Origin: Calliopum simillimum
Taxonomy: Eukaryota; Arthropoda; Insecta; Diptera; Lauxaniidae
NCBI GenBank assembly: GCA_951812925.1
Contig: OX638371.1
Location: forward strand, 43,994,101-44,058,100
Length of the DNA stretch: 64,000 bases
Reading direction: 5' to 3'
The position numbers and the translations under genes are program-made. The notes under the pieces are model-generated. The model searched no databases and was not told where the DNA came from. It saw nothing but the letters and a program-made list of their open reading frames with translations. Shown here one piece after another: positions 24,416-35,293 of this stretch (position 1 is its first letter; every line of letters starts with the position of its first letter).

Positions 24416-25070
24416 TTATATTATAGAACTAAGTATTATAAACTAATCTAAAGTCATTTGCAATGTTTTAATTTAAGTCTTAGGATTACACTTAAAGCGG
24501 AAGGCCTATGTTGCTATCGTTTATAAGCATATTCTTTTGTAATTTATTGCCATAGAATAAATAATATATATATATATATATATGTAATTACAAAGGCGAA
24601 TGTCCCCTTAAAACAAATGTCAAAAATCGTGATCACTGCTGCATAAAAAGCTATTCAGGCTCAAAAGTCGCAAAAATCAGTTTTTTTTTTTGCATGTGTA
24701 TATCTCACTAACTGCTACTTTTACAGAGTCTTCATTTATTTAACGCATTATTTTAAAGCATTTTATGTCTTTGGTGACCCCTAGTTAAATTTGGAGTATT
24801 ATATTTTTGTAGAATACTTAAACTTATTTTAGCTCAGTTTTCAGAAAAGTGGCCAAAAAGGCCTATAAAAGCAATGTTCAATGTTTCTAGTCTTCCTTGA
24901 CCTCTATTAAAATTGTTCGTAGAATTTGTTTGTAGAATCTCTGCAGGTAATGGAGACAGTAAATCACTATTTTCAAAAGAAACTGAACTATGTTAGTTCT
25001 AGTTCTATCGCTTTAATATAAAGTCAACTAGCCTCATTCCAATGGTGATGTTCTACGGAGTGGAAATTTT

Positions 25071-25605
25071 AGGTTACCGGACATAATCCCAACGGACATA
25101 ATCCCCACTTCGTAAATGGGGATAATGCCCGAAAATTTTTCGGTCATAATCCCCATTTTGGTCATGGGATTGAACAAAACTTTTGCAATAATCTATTTAA
25201 AAAATTTATATAGTGTTGGATGTTATATGTAGACTGATACGCGGCCGAAGGCCGCCGCGAAGCCGGTGTTGGTTTTTTGGAAGTTTTAAACCCTGAGCTG
25301 CGGCCACAGGCCGCCGACTTACCCCTACTCTTATGTAAAATTACTGTGGCTAGCAAACTAGGTGTTGGATATATTATAGACTGATCAGCGGCTGAAGGCC
25401 GCCGCGGAAACGGTATTGGCAATTTTGGGAGTTGTAAATCCTGAGCTGCGGCTGTAGTCAATAACAAAATATCGTTATGGGGACTATGTCCGAAACACTT
25501 GCGGACATAATCCCCATTTTAGAAATGGGGACTATGTCCGAATTACTGGCGGACATAATCTCCATTTCGTGAATGGGGATTATGTCCGTGGGAACTATGT
25601 CACGG
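25071..25605. mobile_element. Palindromic repeat with ggacataatcccc motifs
   Basis: Both ends carry inverted copies of a GG(T)..CCG.GACATA.TCCC motif, and the motif cggacataatccccat recurs at least six times in both orientations inside. The centre has two mirrored blocks with cggccgaaggccgccgcg. A related piece lies at 41090-41345. There is no clear target duplication and no credible protein; the open frame at 25162-25467 is an inverted-repeat by-product. Confidence 0.6.
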
Positions 25606-26129
25606 CACCGACATTTTATGCACTACAAAGGAGTTAGAAGTGAAACACATCATTCATTATAATATATCCCTTTTGCATTACAAATTGTGTCCAAATGTGT
25701 TGTTTTCTTCTTAAAAATTTTTTGAAACTATATAGAAACCGCTGTATCTTGGCAAGTGTTCTTAAGTATGAAACTTTATACACAGTTTTATAAGTTTTTA
25801 AAATGGTTTTCCAAATCTATTTCCCCAACCTTAACCAGTTTCCTCAACCTCCGATGGCTGTACATCTGAAAATGGATTCGAGCGTCACTTTTTGATTCGT
25901 AACTATCCCTAGAATTCAAAAGGTTTTTAGGAAATATTCGATTTATAAAAAAAACGGAATCGGAAGACTAACTTAACCGATCTTTCTTATACCAAGATCA
26001 CAGGTTTGTCGAAATATATGCCTTAAATAAAAATAAATGAATTTTCATTAATAAAGTTGCTAAGTTGCAAAACCTGCATTGTAAATAGCAAAAACTCATT
26101 CCGCAGCTTCTTAATTAAATATCTTTGAG

Positions 26130-27795
26130 ACTGTTTTTTTTTTGTTTTAATTAATAAACTAGCAAGGGTTAACTTTTGGCCTGGCCAAAAAATAAATACC
26201 CTACACTGCAATATTTTTAAAATTTTGCTCAGAGCTTGCATTTATATTTCTTAGTGTCTGAGGGAAATTTGGTTGAATTATCTCAAAAAACGTTTTCAGC
26301 ATAGCGTTTTGCAACTTTTGCTTATATGGGGGGTGCCACGCCCCCTTGTCTGACTTCACCCAATTTTTGTTCAAAGCTTGCATTTATAATTTTGAGTGTT
26401 TGAGTCAAATTTGGTTTGATTATCTCAAAAAACGCTTTTAGTAAAACGTTTTGAAACTTTTGCTTATATGGGAAGTGCCACGCCCTTTCGTCTGAATTCG
26501 CCCAGTTTCTTCTCAGAGCTTGCGCTTTTGATTCGTAGTATTTATGTGCATTTTGGTTGCATTGGCGTAAAAACTACTCCTAAAGTTGCATTTTGAATAT
26601 ATTTTTTATATGGGCGGTAGGCGTGTCCATTGACCGATTTTGCTCATTTTCAATCCCCCGAGCTAACTTTGACGGTGGAGGCAGTGTACCAAATTTCATT
26701 GAACTATCTTGCTCAGTTTTCCCAAAAAATGTATTTCCACACACAGCCGTTACCCAGCTAGCCAGCCAGCCAGCCAGACGGACATGGCTATATCGACTCA
26801 GGAGATGACGCTGATCAAGAATATATATACTTTTCTATATCAGCCACGCCTCCTTCTCTGCGTTACAAACGGAAAGACAAAGTGAATATACCCTGGGTGT
26901 AGGGTATAAAAAATTCATCTACTTTCCGATTTGCTTGTATGGGGGAGAGGGTCTAAAATCGTTGAAGATGTGTTGAAACCCCAGATTGCATAAATTCAAA
27001 TTTGCATTTTAAATTGGTTGGCAGGACTTGCTTCTGTTGTTGTGAAACAACAGAATTCTTTATAAAATATGGTGTTGCAAATAAAATACCTATTGGTCTC
27101 TTCAATTCAGGACTTAACATTTTTTTTATACCCTATACCCAGGGTGTATTCATTTTGTCCTTCCGTTTGTAACGCAGAGAAGGAGGCGTGGCAGATATAG
27201 AAAGAATATATATTCTTGATCAGCGATATATCCTGAGTCGATGTAGCCATGTTCGTCTGTCTGGCTGGCTGGCTGGGTTGCTGTCTGTGTGTGGAAATAC
27301 ATTTTTTTGGGAAAACTGAGCAAGATAATTCAATGAAATTTTGTACACTGCCTCCGTTGTCAAAGTTAGCTTGTGGGATTGAAATTGAGCGAAATCAGTC
27401 AACGGACACGCCTACCGCCCATACAAAAAATATATTCAAAATGCATATTTAGGAGTATTTTCCACAACAATGCAACCAAAATACACACAAATACTACGAA
27501 TCAAAAGCGCAAGCTCTGAGAAGAAACTTGGCAAATTCGGACAAGAGGGCGTGGCATCTCCTATACAAGCAAAAGCTTCAAAACGCTATACTGAAAGCGT
27601 TTTTTGAGATATTCGAACCAAATTTGATTCAGGCACTGAGAATTATAAATGCAAGCTCTAAAAAAAAAAAAATTGGGTGAAATCCGACAGGGGGGCGTGG
27701 CACCTCCCATATAAGCAAAGTTTTCAAAATACTGCAGTGTAGGGTATTTATTTTTTGGCCACGCCAAAAGTTACACCCTTACTAGTTTTGATTTG
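26130..27795. repeat. 1.65 kb palindrome of the GGCGTGGC / accctacacccagg family
   Basis: The outer ends, actagcaagggttaactttt and the mirror of aaaagttacacccttactag, bound arms at about 26155-26920 and 27125-27790 with a spacer of about 200 bp. Each arm contains acacccagggtata-type words, short ctggctgg repeats and several gtgccacgccc boxes. A related fragment is at 28290-28860. Non-coding. Confidence 0.65.
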
Positions 27796-27875
27796 GAATT
27801 AATTTTCAAGTAAAAACTGAATGATTTTTAGGGTCTGTGGAATAAATCATTCGCCAAGTTTTGATAATGTATGTA

Positions 27876-29352
27876 TTAGTCTGTGAGCCGGCAATACTAA
27901 AAGTGCCGCCATCGCGGATTCTGAAATTTTTAATGAAAAATGGTACTTTACACTAAGACGAATGAGAAAGCTTGGTCGGCGTGGTTTAGTTTGACCAAAA
28001 TATTTTTAAATGATTTTTGAATTATTAAATTTTCGGAATGTCTTACCGTCATCGCTGATTTTGATTAATCTTATATAAATCGATAGTAAATTTCATAACC
28101 ATTCAGAAAAAATCCGGCCGACCATATTTTTATGCCGAAAATGACCGGCAGACCTGTGTTAATGGTGCGACAGTGGGTACAATTTCTCTGTCATTAAGAA
28201 TTTTTTATTTTTTTTTTTAATTTAAGTATTTTAATGTCAAAATTAAAAATATCTCTACATGCGAGCTTGGAAACTGCCGGAAGTATCAGTTTTTATACCC
28301 AGGGCATACTCACTTAGCGCTTCCGTTTGTCATGCAGAGAAGAAGGAGTGGCAGGTATAGAAAATTTTATATATTATTGATCAGCGCTACCTCCTGATTC
28401 GATATAGCCATGTTCTTCTGTCTGTCTGACTGTCCGTCTGGCTGGTGGGCAGGATGGCTGTGGAATTATTTTTCACAAAAAAACTAAGCAAGATAATTGA
28501 TTAAATTTTGTACATTGGATTCGTTGTAAAAATTAGCTCGTGGGATTGAAAAAGAACGAAATCTGTGGACGTAGACCGGCTATACAAATAGAACACTAAA
28601 AGCGTAATTTTTGGGGCAAAATTTGTAGATATAAATACTAGAGATAGTATGTGCAAGCACTGGACAAAAACTATGTGAATTTGGATGAAAGGGTGTGGTA
28701 CCACCCAGAGAAGCAAAAGTTTCAAAATGCGTTTTTTAACATAGTCCAACCAAATTTTACTCAGAAACTAAAAATAGTAAATTCAAGCTCTTAGCAAAAA
28801 CTAGATTAAGACGGACGATTGCTCAAAATTTCTTAACTTTTAATGGTGCTGATATAATATACATAAAAAATTTTTATGAATTATATTTGTATAATCCTGA
28901 CCCCTAGAAAACTATTAAGAATAACGACACTTTCGACTTACTTAATTTTTTTTTTCTATACCTGCCACGTATACTAAGATATTTTTAAATTTGACATTAA
29001 AACACGTTAACTAAAAAAATAACAAATTTCCGTGATAGCAGAGAAATTGTTCCCACTGTCGCACCATTAAAGAAGGTCTGTCGGTCATTTTCGGCAAAAA
29101 AAATTTGGTCGGCCGGATTTTTTCTGAATGGTTATGAAATTAGGCATCGATTAATATAAAATTGATCAAAATCCGCGATGACGGTAAAACAGTCCGAAAA
29201 TTTAATAATTCAAAAATCATTTAAAAATATTTTGGTCAAACAAAAACCACGCCAACCAAGCTTTTCTTATTCGTCATAGTGTAAACTACAATTTTTCATT
29301 AAAAATTTCAAAATCCGCGATGACGGCACTTTTAGTATTACCGGCTCCTCGC
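27876..29352. repeat. Foldback with GAGCCGG ends, carrying an inserted repeat
   Basis: Arms about 27886-28260 and 28985-29346 are reverse complements (ccggcaatactaaaagtgcc at the left end). tatgtat occurs on both outer sides, and the related sequence at 10863 (ctatgtatgtattctc) looks like the empty site, so a 7-8 bp duplication is likely. The middle (28290-28860) is a fragment of the repeat family at 26130-27795. Confidence 0.55.
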
Positions 29353-29441
29353 CTATATGTATTCTCCTTTAACTCCTAGGAGGAGTACTAAGGAGGGACT
29401 ATGTAAATAAATGTAAAAATTTGTAATAAATATTTTTTTAG

Positions 29442-29570
29442 GAGTTTCTTTTAGCAATTGATGTAACTTCTAGTGGAACACCTGAAGAAAAGTTAAAATG
29501 GGCATTTAGAATGTATGATGTAGATGGCAATGGCGTTATTGACATACAAGAGATGACAAAAATTGTTCAG
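29442..29570 (+). CDS. Neuronal calcium sensor protein, coding exon 3
   Basis: Residues 86-128 ([20 protein letters not shown] to MTKIVQ). It contains the third EF-hand, [12 protein letters not shown], with all coordinating positions intact. The acceptor is tttttttag|gag and the donor cag|gtaaaa. The exon follows a 12.5 kb intron packed with transposons, yet the reading frame is clean and phase 0 is kept, which argues that the gene is functional. Confidence 0.95.
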
Positions 29571-29626
29571 GTAAAAAGTAAATAAATTTAAAAAAGTTTC
29601 ATATCTTGATGCGTTTGCATTCATAG

Positions 29627-29803
29627 GCTATATATGACATGCTAGGTGCATGCTCCTCAAATCGGCCTGCTGATTCAGCTGAGGAACGGGCAAAGAATAT
29701 ATTTGCTAAAATGGATGAAAATAATGATGGTCAATTAACTCAAGATGAATTCTTAAAAGGATGTCTTCAGGATGAAGAATTGTCCAAGATGCTTGCTCCA
29801 TAA
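29627..29803 (+). CDS. Neuronal calcium sensor protein, coding exon 4 and stop
   Basis: Residues 129-186 and TAA. It includes AIYDMLGACSS and the fourth EF-hand, DENNDGQLTQDE, then the C-terminus LQDEELSKMLAP. The acceptor is ttcatag|gct and intron 3 is 56 bp. Exon lengths of 111, 144, 129 and 177 are all multiples of three, so every intron is phase 0. No frameshift or premature stop is present. Confidence 0.95.
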   Translation, partial: AIYDMLGACSSNRPADSAEERAKNIFAKMDENNDGQLTQDEFLKGCLQDEELSKMLAP

Positions 29804-30471
29804 TTTTTATTTTATAGTATTTTACTAAAATTATACAATAACTTTTGTCTTATCATAATTATTTATATCATAGCATTAACTGTTACGAAATATTTTTTCA
29901 TCAAGTGAAATCAAACACTTTAATTAAGAGTAAAGAAAAGCACAATATTAACGTTTTTTTTTTATTGTGTTAAATAGATGTACGTACCTTTAACAAAATA
30001 TATAAATATAAAATAATTAAAACTACTTTCAGAATATCAATTACCTTATCAAATTAAGACTAATTTATTAACTTGACAAGATAATTCACTTCACTAAAAA
30101 TAACAATTTTTGAATTGATTCACTAACATGCATTCAGCCATAAGATTAATTTCTGGCCGAAAAATAATTGAAAAAATTATTTTTTCTGTATCGCAATCTT
30201 CAAGAGATTAATTTGTCATTTCAATTCATTGTTCTCTATCATATCTGTTAAAATTTAATTTACATTTGAGTGAATGCATGCTGGTTAAATCTTATCCATT
30301 TACCTAAACAGGCTATAGAGCCTAAATATATTTTAATTATTATATACATGTATAATTGGGACCATAATTTACTTAACATTTTGCTTTTTATACTGATTTT
30401 GAACTCTGCGTTAAATATTTTTCTTTTAAAATCATTTTATATTGTCTGTGACAAATATCAATTGGTGCAAT
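29804..30471 (+). other. Downstream of the calcium sensor gene, likely 3' UTR then intergenic
   Basis: AT-rich single-copy-looking sequence with no transposon signature I recognise. The first few hundred bases are presumably the 3' untranslated region. I see no clear choice of polyadenylation signal, though several aataaa-like words occur (for example tataaatataaaataatt near 30003). Confidence 0.4.
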
Positions 30472-30558
30472 ATGTCAGTCTTTGACGGAGCGCCCGCTCC
30501 TGTTAAAAAAAAAGCTCCGCCGGAAGCCAGTTTCGAAAACTTCAAACAATATTGTAAA
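30472..30558 (+). CDS. Possible small ORF or first coding exon, unknown
   Basis: The ATG at 30472 opens MSVFDGAPAPVKKKAPPEAS and stops after 28 codons. It is markedly GC-richer than its surroundings and its peptide is not low-complexity AT translation. A usable donor, att|gtaaat, precedes the stop, so it could be the first coding exon of a gene extending to the right. I do not recognise the protein and found no partner exon with certainty. Confidence 0.3.
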
Positions 30559-31069
30559 TAAATGTAAGTTTTTTTCTGAGAAAGATCTTGAGTTGACTAT
30601 TTTATTACCTATATTATGAAGTAAATAAATAAATTATTGAAAACTAAACTACGCTCTTCTGGGTTAACGAATATATACATAAGTATACATTTTATTCTTA
30701 AACTACTAATTTAAAATTATGGTTATCATAAGTTGCAAACATACAATAATAGCTGTGTTTTAGATGGCAGCGTGTTAGCACGGTGTTAACAAAGTTCTTC
30801 TAAATAGACTTTGTGTGCTATCTTCTTGTTTTGTTTTATTTCTTCTTATTTTGTTTTGCTTTTCGTTTCCGCACCGCTTGCCAGCAAACTCCATATGTCA
30901 ATGTAAAAATGTGTGCCCACTGTTTAAAGGTCCGATTAATATGAAGTGTAAAACGTGCTTAAAAATTAAACACGCAATTTTTTCTGTGTTAAATTAAGCA
31001 CTTTTGTTTTTGCTTTCTCATATGTTTCTCAGAAAGAGCTTAATAATGCACTGAAAACTGCCGTCTAAT
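30559..31069. other. No feature recognised
   Basis: AT-rich sequence. A short imperfect hairpin (tagcacggtgttaacaaagt ... actttgtgtgcta, 30775-30822) is the only structure noted. Confidence 0.3.
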
Positions 31070-31945
31070 AACACTAGTTTTCAGCCAAAATTCACATTGA
31101 ATGCCATTATTCATGTTATATGTAAAATCGGCTGCTAATTCCGAAAATCACATTATTTTGTTTTTCTTTCACGTTGTTTTCGAGATATCGGCCATTTTCG
31201 GCTTTAGGACCAAAAAAAAAAAAATAGCTCCACTTAAATATAAATATCTCAAGAACCAATGCTTATGCTTAAACATACTATATGTCATATTAAATTACCT
31301 ACAAATAATATTCACACCACTTTTTGGTTGGCTTGTTAGTTTCGGAGAAATAGATTGATTTCTAAAAAAAAAATTTTTATAATATTTTGTTTCTTTGTCT
31401 CATAGACTATATAATTATGAAGAAAATAAGATACCATTTAAGAAAATCGACTCCTCAGGGTTACATTTTAGACCCCTATTCAGGTGCAATTTTTTGTTAG
31501 TCTAGGCCTCCTCTATCACCTCCCAGATGCTTCGTAGCCTTATGCGGTACACCTTGTATAATATAGAAATTTAAATAACTAAAATAACTAAAATTTAAAA
31601 AAAAAGTGGAAAAAAGGCAAAACACAATTCGGCTAATTTTCATTCAATTTTATATAACTTATCCATTTCTTAATCGATTTTCTTAAATAGTATCTTAATT
31701 TCTTCAGAAATATATAAACTACGATATTAAAAAACAAAATGATTTTTTAAACATTTTTTTCTTGCATAAATTTCCAGTTGATTTTGATTTTTTTTTTTCA
31801 AATTTTTTGAAAAAAAAAAAAAAAAAATTTTTTTTTTAGAAATAAATTTATTTCGCCGAAACTAACAAACCACCCAAAAAGTGTTGCGAATTTTATTTGT
31901 AGGTAATTTAATAACCTTTAATTTGACATATAGTACGCTTAAACG

Positions 31946-32515
31946 TTTCATTTCGTTTATCCAGTCTTTGGATATACAAGTTCTTTACAGACTAGCAAAA
32001 AATAATAAATAATAAATAACAGTTATATATATTTAAGAGAAAATAAAGTTAAAATATTAATTACACAATAAATAAACTGCCAACCAATTTCTTAAAATTA
32101 AGTTTAGCTAAAGCAAAATCTAAATTGTTGACGATAGATAGTTCATTATACAATAGTAAAGCTCTATTAATAGGTTCATTTAGTGCGAATTGAGTTCTAT
32201 GCAGTTGAGTATAAAATAAATTTAAATGTCGCAACGTTCTTGACGGAATATTGAATTCAACTAATTGTAATAATGGAGTACCATAAATTTTACCAGAAAT
32301 AATGTCATGAATAAAGGCAATGGAACTTATTTTTCTCCTCGATTCAAGAGATTGCAAACCCAGAAGCATACATCTTGCATTATAAGAAGGCAAAGATACC
32401 TCGAAATTTAGAGACCTAAGTGCAAATCTAGTAAACGATTTTTGAATACGTTTCAATCTAGAGGAATGACAATTATAGGAAGGAACGTATGCATTAATTC
32501 TTGAGATATTTGTAA
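31946..32515 (-). mobile_element. CR1/Jockey-like 3' fragment
   Basis: A 5'-truncated minus-strand insertion that ends (left side) in A/T-rich tail-like sequence (the mirror of attatttattattttt near 32000). It carries the C-terminus of the same reverse transcriptase family as 13477-13944. Confidence 0.65.
32061..32456 (-). pseudogene. Reverse transcriptase C-terminus (CR1/Jockey-like)
   Basis: It begins KRIQKSFTRFALRSL and continues LPSYNARCMLLGLQSLESRR and IAFIHDIISGKI, the C-terminal helical region found after the RT thumb in these elements, and ends at 32061. It is open for about 130 codons. All catalytic parts are absent. Confidence 0.75.
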
Positions 32516-32789
32516 TTAAGTGGAACCATCTTTTTTTTTTTGGTCCAAAAAATAATGTGATTTTCGGAATCAGCAGCCGATTTTACATATAAAATGAATA
32601 ATGGAATTCAATGAGAAAATTTTTTTAATCATTTGTAAACTAGTGTAATTTGGGCAATAAGTCTGATTTAAAATTTAAAAAATTCTTTAGAAAAATCCTT
32701 AAAAGTGGTTTTTTTGAAATTTGGTGTAGATATAGAGTTAGCACTATAGCATGAATGATTTTTATGAATTTTGGTATAGAAAGATATCA

Positions 32790-33386
32790 AAAACTGTTTG
32801 CTCTTTAGTAGGAGTTACACGCCTCTAAATGGATAGAACGATATTGCAACTTAGCTGCTGCACCGATGCAGATAACCCGAACCCAAAGGAAGAATATTAA
32901 AAGCTTTTTGTGTTCTATCGACCAAGGAAGGGTATAAAAACTTTTTCCTTTATTTCCTTTATAATTTTCATCAAAAAATTTTATACGTTTCAAAAGATAT
33001 GACCAAATCAAATTAAAAGTTTGGGGCGGTGCCACGCCTCTTCATAAGTATATACTAAGTCAAGGTCTATTTCATTCATTAGTACTTATATGCCAATGCG
33101 TATCATTTTCCAAAGATTCATTAAAATCGCTTAAGCTGTTCTAAAGAAAAACATGACATCAGTTTTTATACACACAATTTTATTTACACAAAAGAGAAGA
33201 TATCTCAGAAACCATATAAGATACAGCAATTCTAATGCCGGATTCAGACTTAGAATTGACAAATACATATAAAATTACTGTTTTGATTTTGTTTGTTGTC
33301 TTTTTTTTCCAATTTTTTTTTTTATGAAAAAATAACTTTTCTAAATATTGCTTAAAAAATTATACAATTCCGACCGCGCTCCAAAC
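32790..33386. repeat. GGCGTGGCAC-family repeat, left half of a split copy
   Basis: Matches 7990-8330, including ggcggtgccacgcctcttca and the tail gaccgcgctccaaa. It continues after the LOA-like element at 37046 with gaccgcgctgcaaaatg. Confidence 0.65.
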
Positions 33387-33817
33387 TCATTTTCCGGGCT
33401 GCCTTAGCACTTCCGTTATAAGGACTTTGCAAACAATACCTAGTTTAGAAGGTATACCTCCTAACATATTTAATAAGAACAGAATAAATCATGCTCTTGA
33501 GTCATATAAACAATATAATTCAGCAGGTCCTGATAACATTTTCCCAGCTATGTTTCAATATGCTAAAGATAGTATCATGGAATGGCTAATACAAATTTTT
33601 AACGGTTGCTTAAGACTTCAATACGTACCGCAATCATGGCGCCAGGCAAAAGTAGTGTTCATTCCCAAAGGAGGAAAAATTACCCACGCCAAGGCAAAAG
33701 ATTTCAGACCTACAATGGAACGTATCATAGACTGCTTCATTAGAGAAAGTATTCCCCACGGTTACATGCCACATACTCAGCACGCCTACCAAAAAGGCAA
33801 ATCAGTAGAAACTGCTC

Positions 33818-34981
33818 CACGGTGCTTGTGGGAGAATTTAAATCAAATTTTGATGTACCTCGGATTTTTTTGTAAATTCTTATTAAAGATGTCAAAAGAA
33901 GTTATTCTATGCAAAAAATAAAATTATAGAGGTGGCGCTTTTTAAAAAAAACGATAAAAAGCCCTGTGATAGGAAAAACGCTTTTTTACTCAAGAGGAAG
34001 TCATCTTACGAAAAAAGTGTACATGGCATAAAATGCTTAGAATTGTTCAAGGAATACGTGTACATTTTTTTGGATTTTTTTGTATTTTTTTTTTTTTTTT
34101 TAGAAAAAATTTTTGACCTCATTTTTAATAAATTTTTCAAAAAAAATTCTACATCATGACAGAATATTCCATGAATTTTTTCAGATTTTTAAATTCATTT
34201 TTAAAGGTGGCTCAAAGCAAAAATATATTTTTATTATTTTTTTTTTTAGCATTAATTATAAAATGTTGTCAAACAATTTGAAAAATTTGTTTTAGAGTTA
34301 CTTAAAAGCATTCATTTTGTTTGCTTTTTAATGAACTTTAAAACTTTTGGTCTAATATTGCCAAACAAAAAATTTACCCATCTTAAAAAACGAAAAACTG
34401 CTTTAAAAAGGCGAAATTTAAGGGTTTTTCAAAGAAAAAAGTCATCGTGCTTTAAACGAAATGAAAGACAAGATATGTTAAGACTTTTTTGAGCCAGCAG
34501 GCTCGATGATATAGCGTTTGAAACGTAGTGATGAAGCCCTGTGAAAGGAAAAACGCTTTTTTACTCAAGAGGGAAGGCTTCTTACGAAAAAAGAGTACAT
34601 GGCATAAAATGCTTAAAATTGTTCAAGGAATACATGTGACCTATTATAGAATTTTTTGGAATTTTTTTTGAAAAATTTGTTAAAAATGAGGTCAAAAATT
34701 TTTTCTAAAGAAAAAAAAAAAATCCAAAAAAATGTACACGTATTCCTTGAACAATTCTAAGCATTTTATGCCATGTACACTTTTTTCGTAAAATGCCTTC
34801 CTTTTGAGTAAAAAAGCGTTTTTCCTATCACAGGGCTTTTTATCGTTTTTTTTTAAAAAAGCGCCACCTCTATAATTTTATTTTTTGCATAGAATAACTT
34901 CATTTGACATCTATAATAAGAATTTACTAAAAAATCCGAGGTACATCAAAATTTGATTTAAATTCTCCCACAAGCACCGTG
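33818..34981. mobile_element. 1164-bp CACGGTG foldback, GCTC duplication
   Basis: Ends CACGGTGCTTGTGGGAGAAT and its reverse complement, flanked by GCTC at 33814-33817 and 34982-34985. Removing it with one GCTC joins the host reading frame as SVETA-LHSVVKN. Long arms (at least 290 bp) surround a middle with a further partial repeat (34540-34620). It shares the first seven terminal bases and the 4-bp duplication with the large element at 906-6246. Confidence 0.88.
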
Positions 34982-35240
34982 GCTCTACATAGTGTAGTCA
35001 AAAACATTGAGAATTCCCTTCACTACAAGGAATACACTTTAGCGGCATTCCTGGATATTGAAGGGGCCTTTCACAATATTTCAAATGAATGACTAATAGA
35101 GGGACTTCGGTTGATGGGAGTCAACGGATTTCTTATAGGGTGGATCAACACTACTCAGCTGTCGCTTAATATCAACAATGTGGGATTCTGAACTCACTCA
35201 AAAACTGGCCATTTGTGGCACTCCACAAGGTGGGGTACTT

Positions 35241-35293
35241 ATTTTTTTATTTATTTATTCTTTATTCTCTTACAAATTTAAATAACACCACTT
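35241..35293 (-). mobile_element. 53-bp ultra-short retrotransposon insertion
   Basis: Between GGVL and SPLLW of the RT frame sits an extra stretch that reads on the minus strand as gtaagagaataaag followed by aataaataaataaa. This resembles just the last bases and tail of the CR1/Jockey-like family (compare 14655-14712). ACTT is found at both edges. It is probably an extremely 5'-truncated insertion. Confidence 0.5.

Larger units (their letters stand above)
18236..24585 (+). mobile_element. I-like non-LTR retrotransposon, about 6.35 kb
   Basis: Flanked by the 14-bp direct repeat aattacaaaggcga (18222-18235 and 24586-24599), which lies in the terminal repeat of the TTAA element. It has ORF1 with cysteine knuckles and ORF2 with endonuclease, reverse transcriptase and RNase H, and ends in an A/T-repeat tail, as in the I clade. 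It appears full length or nearly so. At least three frameshifts and a 1-kb insertion in ORF2 make it inactive. Confidence 0.92.
17535..24607. mobile_element. piggyBac-type MITE, copy 2, split by a retrotransposon
   Basis: TTAA at 17531-17534 and 24608-24611 flanks GGGGACATTCGCC and its reverse complement. Without its insert the element is about 0.7 kb and palindromic, with cttggctgctgtagagggcg near 17692 and its mirror near 18060. The right terminal repeat is cut by the I-like element at 18236-24585. TTAA is the duplicated target of piggyBac transposases; the MITE itself is non-coding. Confidence 0.85.
17240..24960. repeat. Diverged inverted repeat around the piggyBac-type MITE
   Basis: Left arm 17240-17530 and right arm 24612-24960 are diverged reverse complements. 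The clearest block is caaatttcactaggggtcac (17450) against the mirror of gtgacccctagttaaatttg (24775). The TTAA element at 17535-24607 sits between them. Arm ends are approximate. Confidence 0.5.
16913..29441 (+). other. Intron 2 of the calcium sensor gene (12.5 kb)
   Basis: Bounded by consensus gt (after 16912) and ag (before 29442). Nearly all of it is transposon and repeat sequence, listed separately. The flanking introns of the same gene are 70 and 56 bp, so the size difference comes from insertions. 16990-17240 is AT-rich and holds nothing I recognise. Confidence 0.9.
31070..32640. repeat. Foldback with a retrotransposon fragment in its right arm
   Basis: The left arm (31070-31470) and right arm (31670-31945 plus 32515-32640) are reverse complements, for example cggctgctaattccgaaaat (31128) and its mirror (32560-32580). 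The right arm is interrupted by the minus-strand CR1/Jockey-like piece at 31946-32515. Arm ends are approximate. Confidence 0.6.

Noticed and set aside
33932..34295. Short F/K-rich ORFs
   Set aside because: Low-complexity translation of A/T-rich foldback sequence.
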